Position numbers and translations under genes: made by a program. A stretch of 64,000 bases of DNA from Gracilariopsis chorda (taxonomy: Eukaryota; Rhodophyta; Florideophyceae; Gracilariales; Gracilariaceae). The notes under the pieces are model-generated. The model was not told the origin of the DNA, did not search any database, and saw only the letters and a program-made list of their open reading frames with translations. Positions 9,745 through 21,400 of the stretch are shown here, piece after piece; within the stretch, counting starts at the first letter, position 1; every line of letters begins with the position of its first letter. The stretch is from positions 1-64,000 of the forward strand of contig NBIV01000055.1 of NCBI GenBank assembly GCA_003194525.1, read 5' to 3'.

Positions 9745-11667
9745 ATGGCACCACCAGGCCACCTCTCTGACTTTGAGAAAGGCCAAATTCTCGCTCTGCA
9801 CAGCGAGCACGTACCACTTAGAACCATTGCAGAGCAGCTCAACCGAGCGACATCAACAATATCTCGTTTTCTGAAGCGCCATCACAGTCGAACCAGTACC
9901 GTAGCACCTAAAAACGCTCTGAAGCTAACGGAGACGAGTAAGCGTCTTCTCATTAGACTGGCCTCTACTGGACATTATAGTGCCTATGCGCTTAAAAACC
10001 GTCTGAATCTGAAGGTTTGAGTGCGCCGAATTAAACAAATCTTACGCAGCACACCCCACTTGAAGTACCGAAAACTTCTGAAAGCTCCATGAATGACTTC
10101 TACACACCGCAAAAATCGACTGAAGTGGGCACGCAGGCATATAAGTAAAGGTGATTCTTTCTGGATAAAAGTGGCTTTTTCTGATGAAAAGAAGTTTAAT
10201 CTAGATGGGCCCGATGGTTTGGCGTTCTACTGGCACGATTTAAGGAAGGATGCTCGTCGCTTTGTAGTGCAATACATTCCCGCGTACGGGCGATGGTGAA
10301 ACTCATATCTGAGGTGTACTCGGTGCGAGCGATGAAGCGGGATGCATGAATTTTAGTCCCCGTTTACCGGGCTAATTAGCGGTCGGGTTACCCAGGGTGG
10401 TTATGGGAACATTCATATTTTGTGGTACTTGCCTGGAAAGGGTGGTGGACACGTGGCTACAGCCCCGGCCAGGGGGCCCAAAATGGCTACTTATTTTAGT
10501 GTAGTTTAGGGGTTAATTTTACTTAGGCTAGTGCACTACCTACTGTACTGCACTGACCTAGTACTTGAGCGTCGGCCGCACGACGGCGAGCTCACTAAGA
10601 TAAGAAAACCGAGTTCAGCTCTGACTCTATTCGCCATGCGAAGTGTCTAACTCCGCGCGGAGGTACACCACTTTCCCGGTAGTTTCACCCGACTCGCACC
10701 ACCGAGGAGACCGTGCTCGTCGTACCTAGTGGGTTGTGACCACTCGTGGTATTCATTGTTGTCGTGTGACCGCCCGTACAGGCCCTATCTCCGCCCCAGT
10801 TTTGGGTATTGATATTACCGACGTGTGTCGTGAGACCGTGAGACCATCTCTTCCCATCATATCCCCTAACCGCCGCGCGGTGCGTGTTTGTGCGTGTGTA
10901 TCGGCACCCTCCTCCGGGGTCTGTTCCCGCTTTCCGCACGCCCCCGTCGGGTGGTCCCTTTCCCTCTTTTGTTCCCCTACTCGCAGGCTACTTCCGTAAC
11001 AGCCGTGGTTCCGACCAGTTCTAACCCCTAAACCTCCGAGGTACATCCAGGCTCCCGACGGAGTTACACCCGTCATACGGGACACGGAGGTCTCTACCCA
11101 GCTGGGCCTACCTCTCCAAGAGAACAAAGCTTCGAGCTGCCTTGGGTGCCTTTCCTGCACCAGGATTGCACCACACGCTTCTCGACAAGGCGATATGGTG
11201 GGGGGTCGGTCATGGTTTGGGGTGCTATATCTCTTTACGGTGTTTCCAAATTGATGTTCATTGATGGCAAGCAGAATGCAGAGAAGTATTGCAGGACTTT
11301 AAAGGATGGCTTACTTCCTTTTGTAGTAGAGTGTTTGGGAGAATCTCATCCGTATATTTTTCAGCAGGATAATGCTTCTATACATACCGCAAACTTAACC
11401 CATTGTTGGCTGTCAGATAATAGCGTGTGGATGTCACCGTGGCCGGCTAAGTCCCCAGACCTAAATATTATTGAAAATGTCTGGGGAGAGATGGCAAGGA
11501 AGGTCTATTGTGGCTATAAACAGTTCGAGAGTACTGCTGAACTAAAGGCTACAATGGTCAAATTCTGGGACGAACTCTCTACTGATTACTTGCTCAAGCT
11601 CTACAATAGTCTGAAGCGTCGCCTTTTGGCTGTTATAGATGCCAAAGGAAACGCCACAAATTATTGA
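9745..11667 (+). pseudogene. Tc1-like DDE transposase, interrupted
   Basis: The N-terminal part has paired helix-turn-helix character (LSDFEKGQILALHSEH, TSTISRFLKRH). The first catalytic Asp is in VAFSDEKKFNLDGPDG, just before the insertion at 10263. The second Asp is in YIFQQDNASIHTA and the final Glu in SPDLNIIENVWGEM, the DD34E spacing of Tc1. Removing the LTR and one copy of CGCTT joins 10262 to 11181 in the same frame and gives about 334 codons, close to the family size. In-frame TGA codons stand at 10018-10020 and 10090-10092. Both could come from CGA by a single C-to-T change. Confidence 0.88.
10258..11180 (+). mobile_element. Solo LTR inside the Tc1 transposase, TSD CGCTT
   Basis: The element is 10263-11175 (913 bp). 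It starts TGTAGTGCAAT and ends ATTGCACCACA, and is flanked by CGCTT at 10258-10262 and 11176-11180. Excising it restores the transposase frame exactly. It shares its 3' segment with the LTR at 8196-8926 (CTCTACCCAGCTGGGC at 11091) and part of its middle. No coding sequence is supported inside. It must have inserted after the Tc1 copy arrived. Confidence 0.88.
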
Positions 11668-11849
11668 TATTTGTGCGCTACCGGACGATCAGTAAAGTGT
11701 AAGCGTTTATATTTCGCGGTCTGAAAAAGGCATCTAGGATTGTTTATTAGACGACGTGCAATTGCTCTCCGTATGGCCACAATTCATGTACGCTTGCTTG
11801 AGAGGTTTTAACGCCCTTTCATATGAGGTGCTTTGTGGCAGGCGGGCGA

Positions 11850-13185
11850 CTACGCTCTACGCACTACAGAACAGGAATGGTTTGTTGCTTTTCTTTTTTC
11901 GTGGACTGTATACAGAAGTAAACCTATTTTGAGGTACGTGATTGGCCCTGTTTGACACGTTATGTATCTTGGGGACAGGACTCGCGTGAGGTCAGGTTTT
12001 AGAAAAGTACTGTACCCTTCGTAGATTGGCTTCGTGCCCGGAATACTGTTCGAAGTCGTGAGCCAAAAGTTGCGCATAACCTATATTTCGTATGTCGATG
12101 ACGTCTACGACGTCCAGTCGGAGTTTTGAAGTTCATAGCTCGAACCTTTGTCTGATCAACACGGTGGGCTGCACGTCGTACTGGAATTTGTGTTCTCATG
12201 TAATGCAACAGCCATACCAAATAACCTCAAAGAAAATGGTTGCGTAAAGAAAGAAAAGAGATGAGGGATCGAGAGATAAGGAGCTTGTGTCGTCTTTGAA
12301 CCCAGTGGTGAAAAGTTTGGCAACTTTTGGTAACTTCCCTACTAGTAGTCTCTGGGTCTTGTAGGTCGCAGGAGAACCTCACTGATGGCCTTTCAAGGAA
12401 CGACCAAATGAGAACAGAAGAAAGCCGACGTGGAGATGGCCCTTGTGGTGTATATGTGCGCCGTCATAGGGGTCACTGCCATGGTTCACACCGGACTTGT
12501 GGCCTACACAGCTCTAGTACCAACGGTATACCAACGGTAAGCCCTGTGTATTGGCGGCACGAAAAATATCTGGAAGCTGACAAATGTATTCCACAGGCTA
12601 GTAGTGCTTGTGCTTCCCTTAGTCAGAACGCATGTACCGTTGGAACACGTCAGGATGACCCGTGTGACAATGAGCCATCTCAAACGAGAAGCTCAGTGAG
12701 GATGAGTTTCTCCATGTCCAGTGCACTTACCGTGCAAGCGAAGTAGACGGTAACTTTCTAAAGACACCAAGTTACCTTCCCTCAGTCACAGTGGCAAAGG
12801 TGGAGTACTTGGCTTCGTGCAGCGCAATCTTATGGAGTCTTTCCAGGATTATATGAACTCCGGAAGTTGAATATAAAATTTACACGAGGCAAACAGACTT
12901 GGTATCGCTAACGCTCCAGCATCATGAACAAGCTCCCAGGGCTTATCCCTACCTCTAAATTTGTCATGTGTGTGCGTGTGTGTATGTGTGCAGAACAGAC
13001 ATACGGTACTATAAAGTATCTGTAAAACTGCACCTCATTGTCACCAATCCAGTTCAAAGATATCCTCGTAAGGCACTCAGATGGTCTAACACATCCATGA
13101 AGGCGATATATCCTCCTTATGAACCGATACTGCCTCTGTTCCTGAGTTTGTTTTGCACCGCAGTGGATGGTGAATCTCTTTAGAC
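11850..13185 (+). pseudogene. Degenerate copia reverse transcriptase / RNase H remnant
   Basis: The plus strand holds short in-register echoes of a copia polyprotein with many stops and frame changes. The RT catalytic box reads YVDD at 12091-12102. The RNase H segment reads SVTVAKVEYLAS around 12784-12820, where copia elements have SVT...EAEY.A. A later TDIRYYKVSVKL near 13000 corresponds to the family's conserved IDIRYH segment. No continuous protein can be made. It is opposite in orientation to the copia element at 5.2-9.2 kb, so it is a separate, older copy. Confidence 0.45.
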
Positions 13186-13643
13186 CTGGTTCCTCATTGA
13201 TATTGCGGCTAAGGGGACTTCCATACTTTTGTGTTCGCTCTTCAACGCCTGTTTCTGGATATCAGAGAGGTCAGGAACCCCACACAGTGTAACACAGTGT
13301 CTATGCATGCAAACGCGGTTTGTTACTAGACACACGAGAGAAAGATCTGGCTGTCCCCGATTCCTGAACCGCTGTTGAGGTCCCGAACTCTACTGTCCAT
13401 ACCCCGTGTCTACCGCATAGTGGATGCGCATCACGGTGATTACTCATTGACATCTAACTCACTGTCGGCACAAGCCGACGGCGCTTCGCGCCGTACGCAG
13501 CAGCGCAAGAAGAGTTCTTGTCACTGGATACCTTGCAAACGCTTCTTTGTTCGGCGTTCCGCAATAGAAATGGAATAATGATCGAACCGGCACCAAGCTT
13601 TCTGCACCTCAGTATTGGCTACAACACCTTCAACCTTCTCTCC
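13186..13643. other. Upstream region of the secreted-protein gene
   Basis: Nothing besides a possible promoter is visible. An in-frame ATG at 13578 lies 66 bases before the start chosen for the next gene and would add 22 residues in front of its signal peptide. Confidence 0.3.
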
Positions 13644-14591
13644 ATGTTGCGCTTTACTACTATCATTTTACTTCTTACTCAGGCGACTAGTCTGCATCTT
13701 GCGTCAAGATGCCTTTCGGGGTACGATCCTGGACACTGTCCGTGCTCTGCTCGTGCGTCTTTCTCTCCCACGTTTTGCTTGATCCCACTGTCATCTGATA
13801 CCTGTGTTCAAACTGGATGTGAAACACCCTACGTCTGCGATTGCTCTGGCACTACGTTATGTCGACTGTACCCCTTGAGCAGCATACTAAGATGTACAAA
13901 TCGGGTGAAGATGGACGGTAGATGTACCTGTATACGCGAGTTCGTCAACTCGCCAGGTGCTCAGTCAACTGTTCTTCGTCCCCTTCGTCCTTTGGGGAGA
14001 ACAAAACTTCTTCCACTTCGTGATACTTTCTGTTCGGAGCGTCTTTCTTTCTGGAACCGTAAGGATGCGTCGCCTTTACTGCATCATGCTTTTCAGTTAG
14101 CTTCTGAAGCCGAATACGTTTCATCCGCTCGCAAGCTTCGCTTCGGCCGGGCTACGCATTCTGTTACATTTACGTCTCCCGCAGCTTTACAACGGATCGC
14201 GCAGAGCCCACGAACGGGTCCGAAGTTTTTACCGTTTGGTAGCGTGGACCCACTACACGTACCAGCTGTTCCAGCCGAATGCATCGGCGCTTTGTTGAGT
14301 ATACGGTTGGCAAAGGCCAGAGTGGCCACAAGGAACGAAGTGCGAGTGTCGCCATTTGACCCCGCGTCTATTGTATTCAGTTCATGCAAGCTACTTGCGA
14401 AGGATCACCCAGCAGTCGGTATGAGTGTGGAGCGCTTTATGGAGAACGCTAAGATGTCCTTGAGTCCGTACCCAGACTGCAATGGGCAGATGGATCACCT
14501 GCAAGTTTGGCAAGGATGTCGCGTCCTCAACGCTAACTTTGAAGGTTGCACACGAGATCTGGGCTGTTTGAGAGCTGTGTCCCCATCATAG
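13644..14591 (+). CDS. Secreted cysteine-rich protein of unknown function
   Basis: The 315-residue product starts with a clear signal peptide (MLRFTTIILLLTQATSLHLA), which is why this ATG was preferred to the one at 13578. The mature N-terminal half, to about residue 115, has around a dozen cysteines in a compact pattern including GHCPC, TGCETPYVCDCSG and GRCTC, which implies a disulfide-rich extracellular module. The C-terminal 200 residues have few cysteines and no domain I can name. There is no transmembrane segment after the signal, so it is probably secreted to the cell wall or apoplast. It is the only host-type gene in the first 18 kb. I do not recognise the family. An expanded lineage-specific family of red algal extracellular proteins is my guess. 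Confidence 0.65.
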   Translation: MLRFTTIILLLTQATSLHLASRCLSGYDPGHCPCSARASFSPTFCLIPLSSDTCVQTGCETPYVCDCSGTTLCRLYPLSSILRCTNRVKMDGRCTCIREFVNSPGAQSTVLRPLRPLGRTKLLPLRDTFCSERLSFWNRKDASPLLHHAFQLASEAEYVSSARKLRFGRATHSVTFTSPAALQRIAQSPRTGPKFLPFGSVDPLHVPAVPAECIGALLSIRLAKARVATRNEVRVSPFDPASIVFSSCKLLAKDHPAVGMSVERFMENAKMSLSPYPDCNGQMDHLQVWQGCRVLNANFEGCTRDLGCLRAVSPS

Positions 14592-15390
14592 GGATGATGA
14601 GATGATTCTGTAAATTACGCTTGTGTACTAATTAACACGTCGCTTTAGAGTTGTTGGGTTGCACCACGACTTGATCGTGAGCCTGTTTCGTTCATGTTTG
14701 TATTGAAGTTTAGCCGTTTGCAAGCCAAAGAAAGGGCGAGCTGCGGATGCTTGTCTACGAGTACGTCTCGAGTAGCAATAGACGCAAATTTACGTCTTTG
14801 TGAACTCCATTTCTCCAAGAGACATGCGATAGAATCGTTCCATTCCCCCATACTGTACCATGATCATGCAGAAGTGAAAGCTCTCTGCTGTGCGCTTATT
14901 AGCTTGTTATTCATTGACAATGCTTGGAGGTTTGTGGACAATGAATCATTGTCCACTGATGAAGCCCCACTTGGAAAAAGACGTACAAGCGCTAAGAGCG
15001 GGTCCCGTGACAGTCCCGCAGGGAAAAGGTTCTAGACAATGATATCTTATCCCAGTACCACAAGGGATAAAGGATATGCAACACTCTATTGCGTGCTGTT
15101 TAATGTCGCGACTCTCGAATTGTGATCTACGAAGAATGGTTCTAGATAAGACTAAAGGGTTAAAGGGTTAGACCGCTACCTCCCCCTATCCGATGCTTGA
15201 TAATACAGTGGCAAGTACAGTTCCCTTTACCACCACACCGTTAGGGGCGTTCAATGGGATTTCTAAATTAGTTACTGACGGGGCGTCAGAGTCGTTGTAG
15301 CCCATATGGAACCACGATGCTAAATCGCTTTGCGCTGGATGCCGGCTGTGGTGAGGGATCACTGCAAGGTACTGGCGGGCCCCGCTAAGG
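14592..15390. other. Intergenic, with hairpin and TAAAGGGTT motifs
   Basis: No supported gene is present. A perfect inverted repeat at 14934-14956 has 11-bp arms (GTGGACAATGA) around a single A. Two adjacent copies of TAAAGGGTT lie at 15153-15169. A 113-codon frame (14694-15035) has no family resemblance and is probably chance. Confidence 0.4.
14934..14956. repeat. Perfect 11-bp inverted repeat
   Basis: The arms GTGGACAATGA and TCATTGTCCAC surround one central A. It could be a protein-binding palindrome or a hairpin. It is in non-coding DNA after the secreted-protein gene. Confidence 0.6.
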
Positions 15391-15560
15391 GCACATGCAG
15401 TTCCGCCCGTCGAGGTGTGCCGACCTTCCGAAAAGGCTATAACACACTAAAGTTACGCCGGATGAGGAAGCCAAATGGAGATGCAATTGGGTCTATTAGG
15501 GGAATTTAGCCGTCGAATAGATGATTAGCCTTCTACTTTAGAAAGTTAATACAGTTGCCT
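15391..15560 (+). repeat. Left arm of long inverted repeat
   Basis: It matches the reverse complement of 17785-17956. Shared landmarks are the pentamer string CCGTCGAATAGAT, CCAAATGGAGATGC and TAACACACTAAAGTTACG. Confidence 0.8.
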
Positions 15561-17550
15561 CGGAATTGGAGGCACGTGCCCGTAAGGTTAAACACACACA
15601 CACATAGTTACTGACGCAAGGGTAAAGGGTTACAGCGCGAGGCCTCACCCTAAGCGGACTTACCACAGGAAATGATCAAACCACCAACATCCTATAATGC
15701 TTACCCCTATACCGTAGCCACGAACTACAAACCAGTAGCCGTGCTACACTCACTGGGCTACATATGATACGAAGAAAGTATTAGGTCCCGTAGGTGCCTT
15801 TAACCGCTGAAGCGTTTCGTTTCCGACGACAAGCGCCTTCTTCTCTGCATCTCTTCATTCACCCTCTAGATATCGTCGGGTAAGGGGCACATCACGACAA
15901 GGCGCTTCGCATGTACCACGTTGGGCGCCATAGAAACCATTGACGACATCCTTTCGCCCAACCCTCATATCATCGGCGAGATCAGACAAAAGAACCGGCG
16001 TTTAGCTTGCATCATCATCCGACGCAATCGTCGCCCTCCGAGAAAACCCTGGAAAAGCCCCGTCCAGAGGCTCCTTTGGAGCTCTTCCTTCGAGGGAAAA
16101 ATTCGGTGAAACGGCAGATGGATCTACTTCTGACAACAGGCTCGTGCCGACTGCGTACGTGCAGTTAGACGGGGGCCTTTTCACGACTTCTCACCCTGGT
16201 CCGCGACCGGCGAGCTGACCGATCGCCTGGACGAGTTTAACGACCTCCCGGGTCGTTTCTTGCACGACTAGACCAATACCTTGGGAGGAGCTCGTTGCAA
16301 CGTACGGTTTTGCAAAGTTTGTATCCAAGACAAAGTCGCTGTTTGTGTTTTGTCGCAGGATTTCCTGCCATGGTGTTTCATCTATTTAGTGAGTGAGGGT
16401 GCAAAAGAGCTTGTCGTTTATACTTTGAGAGCACATGACTTCTCTTGAAACGATGCAAATGCTTTCGCAGCACAAGAATCGTGCACAAATTCGCATTGAG
16501 TGCCGCAATTGATGCGGAGATGGCCGCTTTCTTATGCAAGGATTGCATTGTGATGGCTACAAAGCCTGGCGGACGATCTGGTAGCAAGAATGGAGAACTT
16601 CGAGAGAATAGAGAAAAAGGAGAGCCCTTTCGCCCTTTTCATGTTTCGGCATGCCCCTCGTTGTCCTCCGGGATCTCTTCCATACTTTCTACGCTCTACA
16701 TCCAGCTGGATTCTCATCTGCGCCTCCGTTCTGCGGCACAGTAGATCCGCCTCCTGTTCTGCTGGTGAAAGGCTTTAGAGAGAGAAGGGATTATGAGCCT
16801 ACAGAGTATTAGTCAGCACACTGGAAACGAAAAGGACAACACGCGGCCAGTGTGCGGGTGACAAACACAAGTGTCTGTCACCCGCACCAAGATAACCGTA
16901 CAAGAGCAATATGGGCTTGGATCTGGGAGCTAGCAATTCCAACAATAAGGCTCTCAAAGAGTGAAGAGATGTGCAACTTCATTCTGAGAACGGCGACTAG
17001 ATCCCTGAGTATAAGAGGGTATTTCATTTGGAACACTCAGAGAACCAACGTGTTGTGTTTTAGGAGAAAGCGCACGCGTTAATCGTCCATCGCGCTGTGG
17101 CAAAGTTTTAATACACTCCCACTGATGCTCAGATTGGCAAACGAGTCTGCGCTGGAATACTTCGCAAGTATGGCTTAGTTAAGGCGTAGTTCTTTCGAAG
17201 ACGGTTTGTAAACTCGTCCGCTCAACAAAACACAACAGACGGGAACGAGGGGCTCAATGCGCTCGCTAAGCAGCAAGGCGATACTGATGTCTAAGTGCCA
17301 ACCTCTATGCAGTGGACTTAAACATCGAAAGATGACTGCTCGAGCATCTACGCCTCAATCTCTCTCGGGACATGTCCATTTTGTTTCGCACAGACCTGTG
17401 CCTCGTGTGTCTCGGTTTGGATCTTGCGCCCCTTACTTTCCTCCGATCCATAGAAGGAGCAAACCGGTGCAGCGAATGTGTCGCTCAAACGAGTCGAAAA
17501 CTTCACTCAAACACAAAATTCTGCACAGATGAACATCAAGAAAGTTTCTT

Positions 17551-17573
17551 CATGGTTTCTTGAAGAAACCATG
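17551..17573. repeat. Perfect 11-bp inverted repeat inside the TIR block
   Basis: CATGGTTTCTT and AAGAAACCATG surround a single G. It is the same geometry as the palindrome at 14934-14956 but with unrelated sequence. Confidence 0.6.
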
Positions 17574-17784
17574 GAGTTGAAAGTTGTATCTGTGGTGCCC
17601 GATGCAGCAGTAACCTGTCGCCCAACAACTGTAGGTATCCGTGCAATTTGAGAAGGCTTATGTGTCCCAGTGACGACAGCTGCTCTTTTTCCTCCCCAGT
17701 TCGCGCATAGTTTGGGATGAGCTGAGGATCTAGCACGTACCAGCTGACCCTAGATACAGTATAGACGGTTCAAGACCGTAGCTT

Positions 17785-17956
17785 AAGGCAACGGTATTCG
17801 CTTTCTACAAGTAGAATGCTAATTATCTATTCGACGGCTAAATTCCCCTAATAGACCCAATCGCATCTCCATTTGGCTTCCTCATCCAGCGTAACTTTAG
17901 TGTGTTATAGCCCTTTCGGAAGGTCGGCACACCTCGACGGGCGGAACTGCATGTGC
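17785..17956 (-). repeat. Right arm of long inverted repeat
   Basis: This is the reverse-complement partner of 15391-15560. Small indels near the inner end give the two-base length difference. Confidence 0.8.
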
Positions 17957-18444
17957 TTTTCTGGAAAAGGGTAAAACTGCTAAAATACCTATCGTCCTTG
18001 ACTTAGCGTAAGAGTGACGTTATGAGGGAATTTACAGCTCTCCTTCGCATAGTGAGCCTCCCGTCCCCTTGATATGACGAGGAGAAACGAAACAATAGGG
18101 CGTCTTCAGTGTATGGAAGTGTATGACGCAATGTACAAGAACCAGAGCACAGCTTCTGATCTTTAACGATGGTTACCCGATCGTGCAGGTTTGTAATGCT
18201 CAAAACGTAAGCTACCCTGGATTATCTACATCCAGGGGTTCACAAAGAAACTAGCTAACTAAGATTGAATGCGCTACGTGACTTGTAGCAAGTTCCGTGC
18301 ACTATGCGTGTGTTGTACATCACAACTCCCATTCGTGGTTAAGTTGCGGAGTGACACATTCCCTCTTCATTCGTCGACAAACCAAATGAGACTAGAGTAC
18401 TCAGACAGACGAAAAAGAATGTTGAGAGGTTTCTGAAGTTGTGA
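17957..18444. other. Intergenic region downstream of the kinase gene
   Basis: I see no gene here. It is the 3' side of the minus-strand kinase and the outer flank of the inverted-repeat block. Confidence 0.4.
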
Positions 18445-21400
18445 TCACTGCTTGTCATTAGCAGTGTTCAGTTCTATTATTGATGTTGGCGAGCTAGCGT
18501 ATCCGCTAGAATCTTTCGCGTCGTTCACCAGTGAAGTGACATCCGAGACACGGGGATCGCCCTTAGCGCTACCCATGTGTGCCATTAGTTCCTTTCCACT
18601 ACTATCGTTCTCGCTGCTGCATTCCGTAGTTTCTGAATTGGAGGACGATGGTCGAGTTTTCCGCGCTTCTGGATTCTTCTGGCACACGGCTTCTCGGCTT
18701 GCGCCGTGCCTGTCGACGAACTCGTGATGCTTGTCACGGGGTTGCACCCTTTGAGAAGAACTTTGGTCACGCGCTGACTTATCCTTTTCCTCTGTAGAAC
18801 ACGGAAGAGACGGAGAACTCTCTTCTTCCTTTCTTGTTAGGATGATCTCTTCATTAGAACCTAGAATCTCCGTGAAGTTCTTTGAAGGTAAATTTCCCGC
18901 ACACATTTCGGTCACTGCAGTAACTCTTGTGGTCTCGTTTTCACATGTGCTGTTATCAGACAAAACTGGTATGGCAACGCTGATTTGGCCTTCAGAAGAT
19001 TCATGTCCCAAGTCATCTGCTTGTGCAGCACTGATCTCTGTTCGGCCATCCGATTGCTTCGGTATGTTACTACTTACCGCAGACCCGCCTTTCGCAAGAT
19101 TCGGACCATTTGTATCGTTATCTTGTTTTCTTGGACTATATTCATAGCGCTCTTCGGTAGTCTCCGTTTGAGTTCGGACTATCGAGCCTAGTTGATTTGA
19201 CGGGGTCGGCAGTTGTACAAAACTCCCATCCTTGCGCTTTTGCAATTCATTCGCGTCTGGCTTTCCTTCATCGACAGCGGACTCAACCTGACCCTCTTCA
19301 TTGCTTTCGCAGTTTCGTTCTTCAACATGATCCGCTGACAGAAATTCTCTTTGTTTGACGACATGCTGTTTGTTTTGGGTATTTGAAATTTCGAGTTCAT
19401 TTCGTTTCCTAACCTCATTGGCGTCTTCTTCTGTTTGCGCGACACAGGATTTGATGTTCACAGTTTCTATTCTAGCATCTTCGACAGTGCTCCCTGGAAC
19501 GGTGCCAGACTGTGGCTCAGTCGCTGACTCGTCCTTATTATCGCCGGAAGAAGTCTGCAACAACGCGTAAAGATGGCGGAAATGATGCGACAGTGAAAGC
19601 TGTGCTGTATCCTCTGACGGACTATCCGGTGCGCTCCGCGAACAAACCTCATTGTTCTCCGCCGTGGGTGATAACGTGACTGATGCAGGGGTATTCGGCA
19701 CTGAAAGGCTATCACGCTTTTCAAATTTGGGACTGGAGGTGGGGGTGGTCATCGTAACGGTCGGGGCAGAAATGCTCTCGTCTTCTTCTATCGCGAGATC
19801 GAGCTTTGATGTGCTTCCCACGGAGTCTGGTTCTGAAGCGTCTCCATTCGGTTCAGGATCGGTGTTCGTTTGTTTCGCCGATACTATGTCAGCTGTTTCC
19901 GCCGTTCGTAGAACAGCACCGTTTTCCACCACCGTGACGTTGATTTCCGGAGAATCCCTCTCTAAGAATTCTTCCAGAATTGCCGAGGAAACTAGTTGTT
20001 GTGGAGCTTCGGTCGACTTTGGTGTATACGGTTTGATATTGCGGAAGCAATACCCTGCCAAAATGCCACCACCCCGTTTCTCCATCGGTGATTTTGGTCG
20101 GCTAGATATGCTCACAGAGGAACTCAGCAAAGAGACGTACTCGCTGTCTTCTCTGACATCTGCCTTGACGGCTGCCATCGCCTTTTGTTTTTGTTGATGG
20201 CGCTTCCTAGCCCTGGCGCTCATATGCGCGCTATCCTCCGTTGATTCTCGACGGAATCGCAACCCCTTTCTGAGTGGACTTTCAAGCGTTTTCGCTCGCA
20301 CCGCATCCCAGTCAACGTCTCGAAACCATTCATGTAGTTTAATTTCCTCGAGACCCATGCTGCCGGTGCCAAGTCTTTCAATCGGTCGACGCTTTAGCAA
20401 CGACGCAATAAGGCTGCGCGCCTCCGACGAAAGATCCATTGGAAAGAAAATGGGCGCCTTTTCGATGCGATCATAAATCTGGTCGTGATCATCGTGGTAG
20501 AAGGGGGTCTTGCCCGACATCAACTCATAAAGCAGGATACCCAGCGCCCAGAAATCAAGAGACATGTCATAGGGATCGCCTCGGATCATTTCAGGAGCCA
20601 CATATTCCTTGGTGCCACAGAACGTGTTGGTGCGCTTCAGTTTGCCGTTATCCTGGCGCAATACCTTTGTCAAACCGAAATCGGCAAGTCGGATATGACC
20701 ATCCGCATCAATGAGAATATTCTCAAGCTTCAAGTCACGATAAACAATGCCGAGATTATGGAGATGCTCAATGGCCAGAATAACCTCTGCCGCAACAAAT
20801 CGCGTCGCTTCTTCATCAAGCGGTGATGGTTGCTGGTTTAGATACTCGAACATATCCCCACCTCCGCAGTACTCTGTAACCAGAAAGAGCCGCTTCGAAT
20901 TTTGAAGCGCATAACGCATGTCGAGCACGAAGGGGTGATGACGGACGATTTGCAGCACGATACGCTCATCCATGGCGTGTCTATACGAGCTTTCAGACTC
21001 GAAAACGTAGGCCTTCTCAATGACCTTGAGCGCAAGGATCTCGTTGGTAGTAGTATCGAGCACCTTGTACACGCGTCCCGATGCACCTTTTCCGACATGT
21101 TTGAGGACGTTGAACTCGGAAAGACGCTTCTTGTCTCGATTAATGGCGTTGGTAATATCATCCAACCAGCGTTCTTTCTCATGCTCCGAATCGAAAAGTA
21201 CGCGAGTGGGAAGACGGCCAGGAGTCTTAAGCACGACGGCTTTCTGCGGGCGTGGCAAAAAGCGAGTGGCATCGAGGGAGAATGAGGTGACGAACTTTGC
21301 GGGGATGCTCTGCGCAATGGCAGAAAGCAGGGTTTCTGACTGGCGCTGAAGGTGTTCCAAAGTGGACGCTTGACTGGAGTATTGAAGGATTTGGTCGGCT

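Larger units (their letters stand above)
9410..11725 (+). mobile_element. Tc1/mariner transposon split by an LTR
   Basis: The terminal inverted repeats start CAGTCCGCGAAAAT at 9412 and end at 11723; the reverse complement of the right end reads CAGACCGCGAAATA. A TA sits directly left of the element (9410-9411). On the right the corresponding dinucleotide is AA, so the duplicated TA has mutated. Subtracting the 913-bp LTR insertion and its duplicated 5 bp leaves about 1.39 kb, a normal Tc1 length. The transposase reading frame runs left to right. Two in-frame TGA codons and the insertion make it inactive. Confidence 0.88.
15391..17956. mobile_element. Block bounded by ~170-bp inverted repeats (candidate DNA transposon)
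   Basis: 15391-15560 and 17785-17956 are reverse complements of each other over about 170 bp with scattered mismatches. Both arms start GCACATGCAG(T)TCCGCCC from the outside and lose similarity together at both edges. The 2.2 kb between them has only short frames, none recognisable. I could not find an unambiguous target duplication. Long terminal inverted repeats of this kind suit a non-autonomous or decayed DNA transposon such as a MULE or foldback type. An inverted duplication is the alternative. Confidence 0.6.

Noticed and set aside
10018..10092. TGA recoding (selenocysteine or readthrough) in the Tc1 transposase
   Set aside because: Ordinary decay is simpler: the copy is also broken by an insertion, and no recoding signal is apparent.
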